Shown here: positions 1 to 7,598 of the stretch, in pieces
Position numbering within the stretch: the first letter of the stretch is position 1
Layout: each line of letters opens with the position of its first letter
DNA from: Rhodocyclaceae bacterium
GTDB taxonomy: Bacteria > Pseudomonadota > Gammaproteobacteria > Burkholderiales > Usitatibacteraceae
Assembly: GCA_020247545.1 (NCBI GenBank)
Contig: JADCIX010000021.1
Span: 1-32,977, forward strand
Direction of reading: 5' to 3'
DNA length: 32,977 nucleotides
Translations under genes and position numbers: made by a program
The notes under the pieces: model-generated
Database searches by the model: none
What the model saw: the letters and a program-made list of their open reading frames with translations, nothing else
What the model was told of the DNA's origin: nothing

Positions 1-34
1 ACGCGGCTTGATCCTGATGGGTGACTGGCGCGAT

Positions 35-49
35 TCGGGTTTTACCCGA
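35..49. repeat. Small perfect hairpin near the left window edge
   Basis: TCGGGT and ACCCGA form a 6-bp perfect stem around a TTT loop. It lies in the 170 bp to the left of the transposase fragment, where no gene can be recognised; one plus-strand frame stays open from about 2 to 130 but resembles nothing I know. The hairpin is short and may be fortuitous. Confidence 0.3.
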
Positions 50-170
50 GTAGGCAGCCAATGTATCGAAGAAACGGATGTGATGAAGAAACTTGGAACA
101 GGAGCAGTACTTCGATTAACCTGATCGCATCAACAGCGAGAAATTCGTTCGCTTACTTGACATGGGCCAG

Positions 171-626
171 CTAATGGGTGACGCCATTGATCGACAGTTG
201 GCCGAATAGCCAACGGTAGAGTTCATCCATCACCGACTCATTCGTGGCTTGCGTAAACTTGTTGAACAGCCGTATGACCGCTTTGAAGTTGGCCATGCGC
301 TTGAAACTGAATAGTCGTTTGAGGACGGGGGCATGGCGGACGATTTCTCCGTGCTCAAAACGATTGGCACCACACAAGACCGAGAGCATGAACTGGGTGA
401 TGAGCTGCTCAGGACGATAACTGCGATTACTGCGAGGCTGCGGCAAACCGGCAGCGGCAAGGACGGACTCAAATCCCGGGTGGTCAAGCATGCGTTTCAT
501 GATGCCCATACCGCCCCAGGCGGTGATTTCTTTGTCGGTAAAACACAGGTCAAATTCGATCCAAACCCCCGCACCGAATACGCGATAGCGTAGATTAGCT
601 GAACAAAACCCTAAATACCATTCCAA
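171..626 (-). pseudogene. Truncated IS1380-family transposase, N-terminal part
   Basis: The frame encodes about 150 residues that look like the N-terminus of IS1380-type DDE transposases: an FTDKEITAWGG block near residues 29-39, then the LCGANRFEHGEIVRH and LKRLFSFKRM blocks and LFNKFTQATNES. It stops after LSINGVTH, where full-length relatives (usually over 400 aa) run on into the first catalytic Asp region, so the DDE core is absent and the copy cannot be active. The first codon in this frame is a TTG with no clear ribosome site, and residues 1-22 lack family similarity, so the true start is uncertain. The sequence left of the stop does not continue the transposase in any frame. It is a decayed insertion at the left edge of the chemotaxis genes. 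Family assignment is from motif memory. Confidence 0.7.
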
Positions 627-647
627 TCAATGACTTGCGCTAATGAC

Positions 648-674
648 TTCCATTAGAAATTGGGTCTAATGGAA
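648..674. repeat. 10-bp perfect inverted repeat beside the transposase remnant
   Basis: TTCCATTAGA (648-657) and TCTAATGGAA (665-674) flank a 7-nt spacer. It sits just outside the 5' end of the IS1380-like fragment, so it could be part of the element's end or a hairpin in its leader. There is no T-run typical of an intrinsic terminator. Confidence 0.5.
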
Positions 675-904
675 AGTATAGGTTGAAACTTACCGCGCCA
701 GCACTAGCTATGAACGCTTCGGTGCGTCACGTTTCAACCCCGAACTTGGAAGAAATTACGGCCGGAAGGCTGAATTGGGTCATCTTTGCTTCGCTGCTCA
801 CATCAGGCCCCGATACTCGATTGATGCTATTGCCAGTCACCGCCAAATCCACCGCGCATTGTCGTACGCAGCGCGGCCAGCGCCTACAGCCGAACTTGGA
901 AACG

Positions 905-931
905 AAACAAGGGCGTCACGCGCCCTTGTTT
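905..931 (-). terminator. Probable terminator of the cheW-mcp operon
   Basis: AAACAAGGGCG and CGCCCTTGTTT make a perfect 11-bp stem with a 5-nt loop. Read on the minus strand it lies about 80 bp beyond the mcp stop codon, with a GC-rich stem core and a TTT at the base. The U-run is short, so termination may be weak; the hairpin could act in both directions. Confidence 0.6.
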
Positions 932-1011
932 AGATACTTTCCTTGAAGCCTTGGATTCACCTCAGTATGCGCAGACGACCTGCGTTTACTTGAAGGGTCC
1001 GATAAGAGGGC

Positions 1012-2868
1012 CTAAAACTCCTCCCATTCGTCGCTGCTGGCCGCCTTACTTGGCGCACCGGTAGCCGCAGCAGCCACCGCAACAGGTTTCGCCGTCGCGA
1101 CAGAGCTTGTCGCTGGAGATGAGGCCTTTACGGTTTCCATCCTTGGCACCCTAGAAGCTGCGGTAGTTGCAGTTTTGGTGCCGGGCTTGGTGATGGCCTT
1201 GGCGGCGGGTTTGGGTGAAGATGCCTTAGGAGCACCAGGCTTATATGACATTGATGGTGCGGCACCCTTGGCGGGCGGAACATTTGCTGACGGTCCTGAG
1301 TCGCTAGCGTCTACCGAAAACCTCGACACCGAGACATTGAGTTTGATTGTCTGATCTTTGAGGCTGGACGCCGCTGCGGCACTTTGCTCCACCAGCGCAG
1401 CATTTTGCTGCGTCATGGTATCGAGCTGATTCACCGCGACGTTCACCTGCTCGATTCCTTGTGACTGCTCGGTCGTTGCCGCAGAAATCTCAGCGATGAT
1501 GTCTGTCACCCGTTGTACGCTGGCGACAATCTCCACCATCGACTTGCCAGCGTCACCAACCAAACGGCTGCCGATGTCGACCTTCTCGACGCTGGTGGAA
1601 ATGAGAGTTTTGATTTCTTTGGCCGCCTGCGCACTACGCTGCGCTAACGTACGAACTTCACTGGCAACTACCGCAAACCCGCGGCCTTGTTCACCCGCAC
1701 GTGCAGCCTCCACAGCCGCATTCAGTGCCAGAATGTTGGTCTGGAAGGCGATACCGTCGATGACAGCGATAATGTCGGCGATGCGCTTGGATGAGTCCTG
1801 AATATCAGTCATGGTTGTAACCACTTGGCTAACAACCTCCCCGCCACGGCTGGCATCCATAGACGCCGCCGCTGCAAGTTGGTTTGCCTGACGCGCCGAG
1901 TCGGCATTTTGTTTCACCGTGCTGGTGAGCTGTTCAATTGAGGCTGCCGTCTGTTGCAACGAACTTGCTTGATTTTCGGTACGCGACGATAGATCAGCAT
2001 TTCCTTGCGCGATTTCAGATGACGCCGTGGCAATCTGCTCAGAAGCGGACTTCACTTCACCAATCATGCCTTTCAGGGAGCCGACCATAGTTTGCAGCGC
2101 CACCATCAATTGACCAACTTCGTCCTTACTGAGGATAGTGAATGACGACTTCAAGTCTCCCGCACCGATTTGGTTGGCCACCCGAGCCGCCTCATGCAAG
2201 GGCAACGTGATTGATCTGGTAATCCACCACGCGAGGACGATCACTGCCAAAGCGGCACTAATTCCCATCGCGATAAACATCGTCATCGACTTGGCGTAAG
2301 CCGCTTTCGCAGCAGTATTTGCCTCACCAGCCAGTTTTGTGTTGTGCCGATCCAGCGCAGTCAGCGCTGATTCAGCATTCTTAAACTTCTGGTAGGTACC
2401 TTTGATAACGGCGTTCGAGGCGGCGACACGTTTTTCAGCGCTTTCAGTGGCAGCCATAACGACTGGCCTCGCGCTGGCGAGCGTCGCAAAGTACTCTTCC
2501 CCTGCTATGGTGGCGTCTTTGAAAAGACGCTTATCCGTTTCATCAGACAGTAGGGCTTCATAGGCCTTCGCCCACTTGGCTAAAGCCCCTTTCGCGATCA
2601 CCGCATCATCGTAGGCCTGCTTCTGCTCTGCCACGTCACTTGCGCCCAACGCACGCAATTCAAAGCGGCGCGCCTGATTGATCGCGTCCAGCATGTGTGC
2701 CACCGCACTGATCGACGGCAGGGTATTCGAATTCACATTCTCCAGTTTCCCCATGACGAGGTTCAACTGTGTGACGCCGCCGCCAATCACGATGAGCAGG
2801 AAACCAAGCACAAGGGCAAATCCAGCGCCCAACCGCTTACCAATTGAAAAATTTGAGAACATATTCAT
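1012..2868 (-). CDS. Methyl-accepting chemotaxis protein (Tar-like transducer)
   Basis: An inner-membrane chemoreceptor of 618 aa with classical topology: a first membrane helix at about residues 11-32, a periplasmic four-helix-bundle-like sensor domain (about 35-190), a second membrane helix (about 195-218), a HAMP segment, then a long signalling coiled coil. The highly conserved hairpin tip is present ([28 protein letters not shown]-type block). The C-terminus is a Pro/Ala/Lys-rich flexible tail ending in EWEEF, which fits the xWxxF pentapeptide that tethers CheR/CheB. I start at the ATG at 2868 (MNMFSNF), preceded by GAGG at good spacing; a longer TTG frame from 2898 is less likely. The gene follows cheW by 39 bp on the same strand, so it is probably the last gene of a cheW-mcp operon. 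The ligand cannot be inferred. Confidence 0.93.
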   Translation of the reverse strand: MNMFSNFSIGKRLGAGFALVLGFLLIVIGGGVTQLNLVMGKLENVNSNTLPSISAVAHMLDAINQARRFELRALGASDVAEQKQAYDDAVIAKGALAKWAKAYEALLSDETDKRLFKDATIAGEEYFATLASARPVVMAATESAEKRVAASNAVIKGTYQKFKNAESALTALDRHNTKLAGEANTAAKAAYAKSMTMFIAMGISAALAVIVLAWWITRSITLPLHEAARVANQIGAGDLKSSFTILSKDEVGQLMVALQTMVGSLKGMIGEVKSASEQIATASSEIAQGNADLSSRTENQASSLQQTAASIEQLTSTVKQNADSARQANQLAAAASMDASRGGEVVSQVVTTMTDIQDSSKRIADIIAVIDGIAFQTNILALNAAVEAARAGEQGRGFAVVASEVRTLAQRSAQAAKEIKTLISTSVEKVDIGSRLVGDAGKSMVEIVASVQRVTDIIAEISAATTEQSQGIEQVNVAVNQLDTMTQQNAALVEQSAAAASSLKDQTIKLNVSVSRFSVDASDSGPSANVPPAKGAAPSMSYKPGAPKASSPKPAAKAITKPGTKTATTAASRVPRMETVKASSPATSSVATAKPVAVAAAATGAPSKAASSDEWEEF

Positions 2869-2907
2869 CTTACTACCTCGATAGGAGTGGAGTATCAATA
2901 AAAAAAT

Positions 2908-3435
2908 TTAGGCTGGGACTTCAAATGCCAAGCCCATTTCGCTTGCTGTTAGCAAACGCTCAATGTCAGTCAGGATCAACATGCGGTCATCCACCTGACC
3001 GATGCCTTGGATGAAGGTCGATTCCACCACCGCTTCCGAGAACGTCGGCGCAGGGCGAATATCCTTGGAATCCAGTGCCACCACATCAGATACTTGGTCT
3101 ACCACCACCCCAACAATCTTCTTGGCGATGTTCAAAATAATGACCACCGTGAAGGAGTTGTATTCGGCACTGCCCAAGCCGAATTTAATCCGCAGGTCAA
3201 CGATGGGTACGATCACGCCGCGTAAATTCACCACCCCCTTGAGAAAGGCGGGTGCCCCGGCGATACGCGTAGGCTGTTCGTAACCACGAATCTCCTGAAC
3301 TTTCAGGATATCGATGCCGTATTCCTCGGTACCCAGACGGAACGTCAGGTATTCACCAGCAGGCATCGCCATTGCGGCGAGCTGACCAGCGGATGTCAAT
3401 GAATGTTCGATCAATGCGGTTTCGTTGATACCCAT
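2908..3435 (-). CDS. cheW: Chemotaxis coupling protein CheW
   Basis: A 175-aa single CheW domain that links chemoreceptors to the CheA kinase at the inner face of the membrane. Family marks are YLTFRLGTEEYGIDILKVQEI near residues 29-49, the FLKGVVNLRGVIVPIVDLR block near 84-102, and VGVVVDQVSDVV near 128-139. The length is normal for CheW. The ATG at 3435 has GTGAGG a few bases upstream. It is the gene before the receptor at 1012-2868, so receptor and coupler are made together. No cheA is present in the window. Confidence 0.96.
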   Translation of the reverse strand: MGINETALIEHSLTSAGQLAAMAMPAGEYLTFRLGTEEYGIDILKVQEIRGYEQPTRIAGAPAFLKGVVNLRGVIVPIVDLRIKFGLGSAEYNSFTVVIILNIAKKIVGVVVDQVSDVVALDSKDIRPAPTFSEAVVESTFIQGIGQVDDRMLILTDIERLLTASEMGLAFEVPA

Positions 3436-3472
3436 AAAAGCCTCACTAAAAAGGGTGTTTCGGAAAAGTTAT

Positions 3473-3491
3473 GTTGTACGACGTTGTACGA
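3473..3491. repeat. Tandem GTTGTACGA repeat upstream of cheW
   Basis: GTTGTACGA occurs at 3473-3481 and again at 3483-3491, one base apart, 38-56 bp upstream of the cheW start. The junction also reads as an almost perfect 14-bp palindrome with one mismatch. The position suits a regulator-binding site, but no regulator is identified. Confidence 0.4.
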
Positions 3492-3538
3492 TTGTGTTGG
3501 ATTAGGGGGCGTGATAATGCTCGAATAAGCGTTGTTTT

Positions 3539-3922
3539 TTATGGCCAATCTTTAGCGACATCGTGGTGGATCAAATGCGTAGCTCGAGCGGCCAGCATGG
3601 CAACGCCTGCAATGCGGGTCGGCTCTTGCCGCCCTAATCCAGCATAGTCAGTCGCGTGGTGGTCGCCCGTCACGCGGCCCTCCGTCTCGAACGCGGCGAA
3701 GCTGTCGTCGTTGCGGTCGATACCTCGGCTGCTGTAAAACAGCTTAGGGGAATCCTTCTGGTCCACTTTGACGATACGTTCAATTTTTAGTATGCCGAGT
3801 TTGGCGAACCTCGCATCGAGCGCGTCAATGGCGGCCTTTGGGTCGCTGGCATGCAGCAAACGAGTCGGCGCGGAAACCGGTTTGGAGACGACGCGTTTAT
3901 CTGTTGTAACACTGGCTTTCAT
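3539..3922 (-). CDS. Hypothetical protein between CheY-like receiver and cheW
   Basis: An unrecognised 127-aa soluble protein with no signal peptide or membrane helix. I start at the ATG at 3922 (MKASVTTDKRV); the frame can be extended ten codons to a TTG at 3952 (MACTKCGATL), and neither start has a strong ribosome site. The N-terminal third is basic and Ala/Ser rich. The middle (AAIDALDARFAKLGILKIERIVKVDQ) looks like a helix followed by a strand. The C-terminal half is rich in His, Asp and Arg (GDHHATDY, THLIHHDV). It lies on the minus strand 103 bp upstream of cheW and downstream of a CheY-like receiver, so it may belong to the chemotaxis operon. I assign no function, and a spurious ORF is possible. 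Confidence 0.45.
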   Translation of the reverse strand: MKASVTTDKRVVSKPVSAPTRLLHASDPKAAIDALDARFAKLGILKIERIVKVDQKDSPKLFYSSRGIDRNDDSFAAFETEGRVTGDHHATDYAGLGRQEPTRIAGVAMLAARATHLIHHDVAKDWP

Positions 3923-4231
3923 GAGAGTAGCCCCGCACTTTGTGCATGCCAAATTGCGAAAATGGTCGCATCGACATGAATCGACGTGACGTGATTGTTC
4001 CTTTTCAACACCTTCTGGGCGTCGGCAGGTATATCAGACCTCTGCCTAGGGGCGGATCAAAAAAACCCATCGCCTCATGAAATATCGGCAGCCCGCTCAA
4101 CTTCATTAGGGTGATAAAGATGGTAATTACCTGCCTGTTCCGGAACGATCAACAGGCGGATACGGGAACAGCGGTGGTTTGATGCAGCAGGCGACCCAGG
4201 ACGGTACCGCGCAGGGTACCCGAGGCATTGG
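3923..4231. other. Intergenic stretch with small dyads
   Basis: This stretch separates the hypothetical gene from the CheY-like receiver. It contains GCCTGTT/AACAGGC (around 4130-4157) and GGTACC/GGGTACC (around 4202-4219) inverted repeats and, read on the minus strand, a run of seven T at about 4058-4064 without a good stem before it. A 61-codon frame (4075-4260) overlaps the receiver gene and has no ribosome site or family resemblance. Confidence 0.5.
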
Positions 4232-4606
4232 CTATCGTAGCCGCTGAACCAGCGCATCAATCTTGCTTATCGTTCCGGCAAGCTCGATGGGCTTGGTCCA
4301 AAAATCATCGAACCCTTGGGAGCGTGCGAGTTCGGCGTGTTCGGGACCGGAGTTTGCCGTCAAGGCCACACACCAAATTGGCGTCTGCCCGGCACCATTC
4401 ATCGCTTTTAACGCGACCAGGACATCGACACCCGATCGCCCGTTGAGATCAAGATCGATAAAGGCGACCAAGGGTCGTGCACGTTGTGCTTCTTCGATTG
4501 CGGCTTCCACGGTCTCGGCAATCACCACAGGATATTCCGGTCGCTCTTCCAAGTAGGCTTGGAAAAGCATCTGATTTAAGCGGTTGTCTTCAGCGTAAAG
4601 AATCAT
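4232..4606 (-). CDS. Single-domain response regulator (CheY-like receiver)
   Basis: A 124-aa protein made only of a receiver domain. The acidic pocket is E6-D7 (YAEDN), the likely phospho-acceptor is D51 in FIDLDLNG, the switch Thr is T83 (ALTAN) and the conserved Lys is K105 (TKP). All phosphorylation residues are therefore present. It lacks the canonical MP after the Asp (DLN instead), and it is clearly distinct from the chemotaxis CheY at 29036-29440. There is no output domain, so it must work by protein contact, as a phosphate sink or in a phosphorelay. It sits upstream of cheW-mcp on the same strand and divergent from the PilZ gene. The ATG at 4606 has only a weak ribosome site. Kinase and target are unknown. 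Confidence 0.85.
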   Translation of the reverse strand: MILYAEDNRLNQMLFQAYLEERPEYPVVIAETVEAAIEEAQRARPLVAFIDLDLNGRSGVDVLVALKAMNGAGQTPIWCVALTANSGPEHAELARSQGFDDFWTKPIELAGTISKIDALVQRLR

Positions 4607-4781
4607 GGTCTAGCTCTAGTACTGGGAAGTCTGGGGAGAAGCAACGATTACTTCAGTAGGTGCGCACTCGGCAGGTCGGAAGGATACGTGGTTGGCGAAA
4701 AAAGCGTCCACAGCAGCGACTTTACTCCGCTTCTTGAATAGTCATTTGCAGCGGGTTAATGCTATCTTGGCCCGCAACCAA

Positions 4782-4800
4782 ACCTCACCGTTGGTAAGGT
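4782..4800. promoter_or_regulatory. Interrupted dyad just upstream of the PilZ gene
   Basis: ACCTCACC and GGTAAGGT form an 8-bp inverted repeat with one mismatch around GTT. It ends 23 bp before the TTG start at 4824 in the divergent region, where an operator could act on either gene. A second short dyad, GCGGG/CCCGC, lies just upstream (about 4751-4775). No clear sigma-70 or sigma-28 promoter was found here. Confidence 0.35.
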
Positions 4801-4823
4801 CCTACGCCGCCTAGGCTAAAGCT

Positions 4824-5771
4824 TTGAGTGACGCTGCCGACATCTTCACCATGCCAGTCTATCTCTCCCCACTCCGTATACATGACGTAAGGATTGGACA
4901 GCCACTGCCGTGGCCGGTCTATGATCGTTCTCGCAAACTATTGCTAAGGCAGGGGTTTGTGGTGGAATCTATGAGCCAGATTGAGCGACTGATTGAAATA
5001 GGTTTGTTTCGACCTGCCGAGGAGTCGACGACAGGCGCGTACGGAGCAATCCCGGAGGGCGGCGGGGAGGAGGAACCTACCTTTGCGGCACCGGGCAAGT
5101 TTAGTGACACCGGCACACCTGGCGTCACCATCGCCAACGCGAAGTTCGAAGTCGGGATGGCGGTGCAACTATCGACGGATGGGTTTCCGGAAGAACGTAA
5201 CGTGGTGAAGCTGGTCGGCTTTCTCGACAAAGAGTCAATTATCGTTACGCACCCGCTTAAGGATGGTGCGATTGCCTATATCAAAGAGGGCAAAGAATAT
5301 CACTGTCGCGCCTTCCAGAAACGCAACGCGTATTCATTCAATACGGTCGTATTGAAATCGCAACTGGCCCCCTTCCCCTATCTGCACTTGTCTTATCCTG
5401 CCAAAGTCACGCTGATGCCGGTACGCAAGTCATCAAGAATTCCGGTAGAAATTATCGCCGCAGTCGGATTAAAGGGTCGCTTGGCCAGGGTGCCTTGTTT
5501 GATCCGTGATCTGAGCCTCTCCGGCATGCTGATTCAATCGACGGAACAGCTCGGCGAAAAGGAAGCGATCTTATCGGTTGCGTTTCGTCTCGCTATCGAT
5601 GCCACGCCGACGCTGTTTGAACTCGATCTTGTCGTTCGTAACAACATGACGGGCGACAATGACAAAAACAAAGGCATCTACCGCGCAGGCTGTGAATTCG
5701 AACAACTGGATCCGGAGCTGCGGCGTATGTTGGAGCTGTATATCTATCGTGAAATAGCGCAAGACACGTAG
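4824..5771 (+). CDS. PilZ-domain c-di-GMP receptor, YcgR-like flagellar brake
   Basis: A 315-aa cytoplasmic protein. The C-terminal PilZ domain carries both c-di-GMP-binding motifs: RKSSR (RxxxR) at about residues 201-205 and DLSLSG (D/NxSxxG) about 30 residues later. The middle region (FEVGMAVQLS... and the FQKRNAYSFNT block) resembles the YcgR N-terminal PilZN domain, and a further 70-90 residues precede it. YcgR-type proteins bind c-di-GMP and slow the flagellar motor through stator or switch contacts; that role is inferred from family and location. The start is uncertain: TTG at 4824 gives MSDAADIF, and an in-frame ATG at 4851 gives MPVYLSPL; neither has a good Shine-Dalgarno sequence. 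It stands alone on the plus strand, divergent from the CheY-like gene. Confidence 0.85.
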   Translation: MSDAADIFTMPVYLSPLRIHDVRIGQPLPWPVYDRSRKLLLRQGFVVESMSQIERLIEIGLFRPAEESTTGAYGAIPEGGGEEEPTFAAPGKFSDTGTPGVTIANAKFEVGMAVQLSTDGFPEERNVVKLVGFLDKESIIVTHPLKDGAIAYIKEGKEYHCRAFQKRNAYSFNTVVLKSQLAPFPYLHLSYPAKVTLMPVRKSSRIPVEIIAAVGLKGRLARVPCLIRDLSLSGMLIQSTEQLGEKEAILSVAFRLAIDATPTLFELDLVVRNNMTGDNDKNKGIYRAGCEFEQLDPELRRMLELYIYREIAQDT

Positions 5772-6372
5772 TCGAGTAACTACCTAGAGCAACAAATCGA
5801 CAAAACTCGTTCATCGACCAGTCTTTCGGGGATTTCTTCTAAGGTGCCCGCCGATGAACGAGGTTGTAGTTTCGTTTCTGCGCGTCTATGCCGCATGTCG
5901 TTCCTGTGCATCGCTCTTACCCGCCCACAGTCGGCCAAGGTGGCGAGATCCACTCACAGCAAACGTACATCAGCAGCCGAGGTAATGGATGCGGACGGGG
6001 AGTCGATATGTTCATCACCGCCTTGACAAACATAAAAACAACCACCTGTTCAAACGCCGTAGGTGTTACTGCTGTAGACTTTGCAAAGATAGCTGCCTAA
6101 AGGGCATCTGGCGCACCACATCAGCGACACGGTGGGCCGCCTTGAGCGTGGACGATGCCACGCCCGCCGTGGAAAGTGCGGCTCTCGCAACCAACCGTTT
6201 TACCCGGCCACGACACCCACCCTGGCGGGAGAATGCGGCTTGGTCAAACCGGGCTCCATCGCCGTGGAAGGCACCGCGGTCAAACCCAGAGCCAGCCGCC
6301 GCAAAACTGGCGAATAGCACTGCACGACGGCTTCTGCCACGCAGACTCCTAGCCTCAACACTGGCGGAACGT
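5772..6372. other. 600-bp stretch without a convincing gene
   Basis: Several overlapping short frames exist on both strands, but none has a plausible ribosome site or recognisable family. The stretch carries the dyad at 5806-5862 and, between about 6160 and 6300, short imperfect repeats (GCCGTGGAA twice, GGTCAAACC twice). It separates the PilZ gene from the convergent end of flgL. A decayed gene or a transcript-end region are both possible. Confidence 0.5.
5806..5862. repeat. 11-bp perfect inverted repeat downstream of the PilZ gene
   Basis: CTCGTTCATCG (5806-5816) and CGATGAACGAG (5852-5862) are exact complements with a 35-nt spacer. The left arm starts 35 bp after the PilZ stop codon. A long-loop hairpin at the mRNA end or a protein-binding dyad are both possible; there is no T-run. 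Confidence 0.5.
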
Positions 6373-7572
6373 TTAGCGCAAGTAATCAAATAGCGACATC
6401 TTGCTCGTCTGCCCGTAGGCGGCAAGTGCGCCCTGTAGCCCGGTTTGTTGCGAGGCAAAACGTGACGCTGCCTCGACGTAGTCAACATCTTGCAACTTGC
6501 TGAGCAGCGCTTTGTTTTCAAACACTAGACCCTCGCCAACCCGCGAGGCGGTATCAAGGGCGGTCATCCTGCCCCCCACTTCTACGCGTTTTGCCAGCGC
6601 CACGTTAAAGGCCTGTTCAATACTGGCAGATGCCTGTCTGACGGCGTCGTTGACCTTGGCGCGCTCGGTGTCGTTTAGTACCGCAGTGTTGAGTGCTGAG
6701 ATGGCTTGGTCGATCGCATCAAACACGCTGGCCGTCTGCCCCTGAGTCACAACGAATTTATCGCCAATCGCCGGCGTTCCAGCCAGCGTCATCTGCATAC
6801 CGTCAAAGCTAATCGCTTGCCCGGTAACATAGCCTTGGGCCTTCACCAGCGTATTGGTGGTGGTGTTCACCACATCGATGGTTGCCGGCCCTGTGAAACG
6901 AATCTCGTAGTTCTGTCCAGTGAGTGCCACTGTCGAGGTGACCGTGCCGGTATCAATTTTGACGTTACCGGTATTAGTCGCTGCAACGCCAGTTGAAAAT
7001 GTACCATTGCCCGTCGGGATCTGCATGAACAGGCTCTGGCCGTCGGCGTTGGATTGAATCGCCAGGCCACTTGCAACCATTACCCCACGGGTGCCTGAAT
7101 CCCCAGCATAAACAATGCCGCTGGGGGATTGAGAGAAAGGTGTTGTACCGCTCTGGAAGCCTGAGAACAGATACTGGCCATCAGAGCCGCGCGTGTTGCC
7201 CAGTGACACCAACTGTGCACGCAACGAAGTTAGGTTGTTGGCAATGCTGCGGCGATCGGCATCATTGTATATGCCGTTGCCAGCGGCGACCAACATCTCA
7301 CGTGCAGTTGAAATGGTGTCACCAATCGAGCCGAGCGTGGATTCCAGTTGTCGCAACTCTCCTTCCAAGTAAGCCTGATTGGTGGAGAATGATGCTTGCC
7401 GCGCAACCGATGCTTGCGCCGTCACAATTTGTGACGCATTCACCGGGTCGTCCGAAGGTGCGCTCACCTTTTTGCCAGTCGCAAGTTCATTTTGGGTGGA
7501 ATACATCTTGACCTGTGCATCCATAATCGTGGCGCTCTTCGAAAGATGGGCAAATGCTGTGCCTATACGCAT
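6373..7572 (-). CDS. flgL: Flagellar hook-filament junction protein FlgL (HAP3)
   Basis: A 399-aa hook-associated protein that, with FlgK, joins the hook to the flagellin filament. It has flagellin-like ends: the N-terminal helix MRIGTAFAHLSKSATIMDAQVKMYSTQNELATGKKVSAPSDDP-type block and the C-terminal DYVEAASRFASQQTGLQGALAAYGQTSKMSLFDYLR-type helix. The middle (about 140-290) is a Gly/Thr/Asn-rich variable domain. The protein is exported by the flagellar type III system and has no cleaved signal. The ATG at 7572 has AGGAG at ideal spacing. It follows flgK by 26 bp and is the last gene of the flg block. No good intrinsic terminator was seen in the 300 bp beyond it. Confidence 0.96.
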   Translation of the reverse strand: MRIGTAFAHLSKSATIMDAQVKMYSTQNELATGKKVSAPSDDPVNASQIVTAQASVARQASFSTNQAYLEGELRQLESTLGSIGDTISTAREMLVAAGNGIYNDADRRSIANNLTSLRAQLVSLGNTRGSDGQYLFSGFQSGTTPFSQSPSGIVYAGDSGTRGVMVASGLAIQSNADGQSLFMQIPTGNGTFSTGVAATNTGNVKIDTGTVTSTVALTGQNYEIRFTGPATIDVVNTTTNTLVKAQGYVTGQAISFDGMQMTLAGTPAIGDKFVVTQGQTASVFDAIDQAISALNTAVLNDTERAKVNDAVRQASASIEQAFNVALAKRVEVGGRMTALDTASRVGEGLVFENKALLSKLQDVDYVEAASRFASQQTGLQGALAAYGQTSKMSLFDYLR

Positions 7573-7598
7573 GTCAAAACTCCTTTACGCGCGCCAAG

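Larger units (their letters stand above)
627..1011. other. Gene-free stretch between transposase remnant and mcp
   Basis: No convincing gene is present. The stretch holds a 10-bp inverted repeat (648-674), two copies of CCGAACTTGGAA 150 bp apart (740-751 and 890-901), and the terminator-like hairpin at 905-931. A plus-strand frame of 87 codons (683-946) starts on TTG, lacks a ribosome site and runs through the hairpin, so I treat it as non-coding. Confidence 0.6.

Noticed and set aside
683-946. 87-codon plus-strand frame near the left edge
   Set aside because: TTG start, no ribosome site, no family resemblance, and it runs through a terminator-like hairpin.
4075-4260. 61-codon minus-strand frame downstream of the CheY-like gene
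   Set aside because: Overlaps the receiver gene out of frame, no Shine-Dalgarno sequence, no recognisable features.
5844-6393. Several overlapping plus-strand frames after the PilZ gene, one with a Cys-rich stretch (CYCCRLCKDSC)
   Set aside because: Mutually overlapping, no ribosome sites, composition like random translation; the Cys cluster is not a complete known zinc motif.
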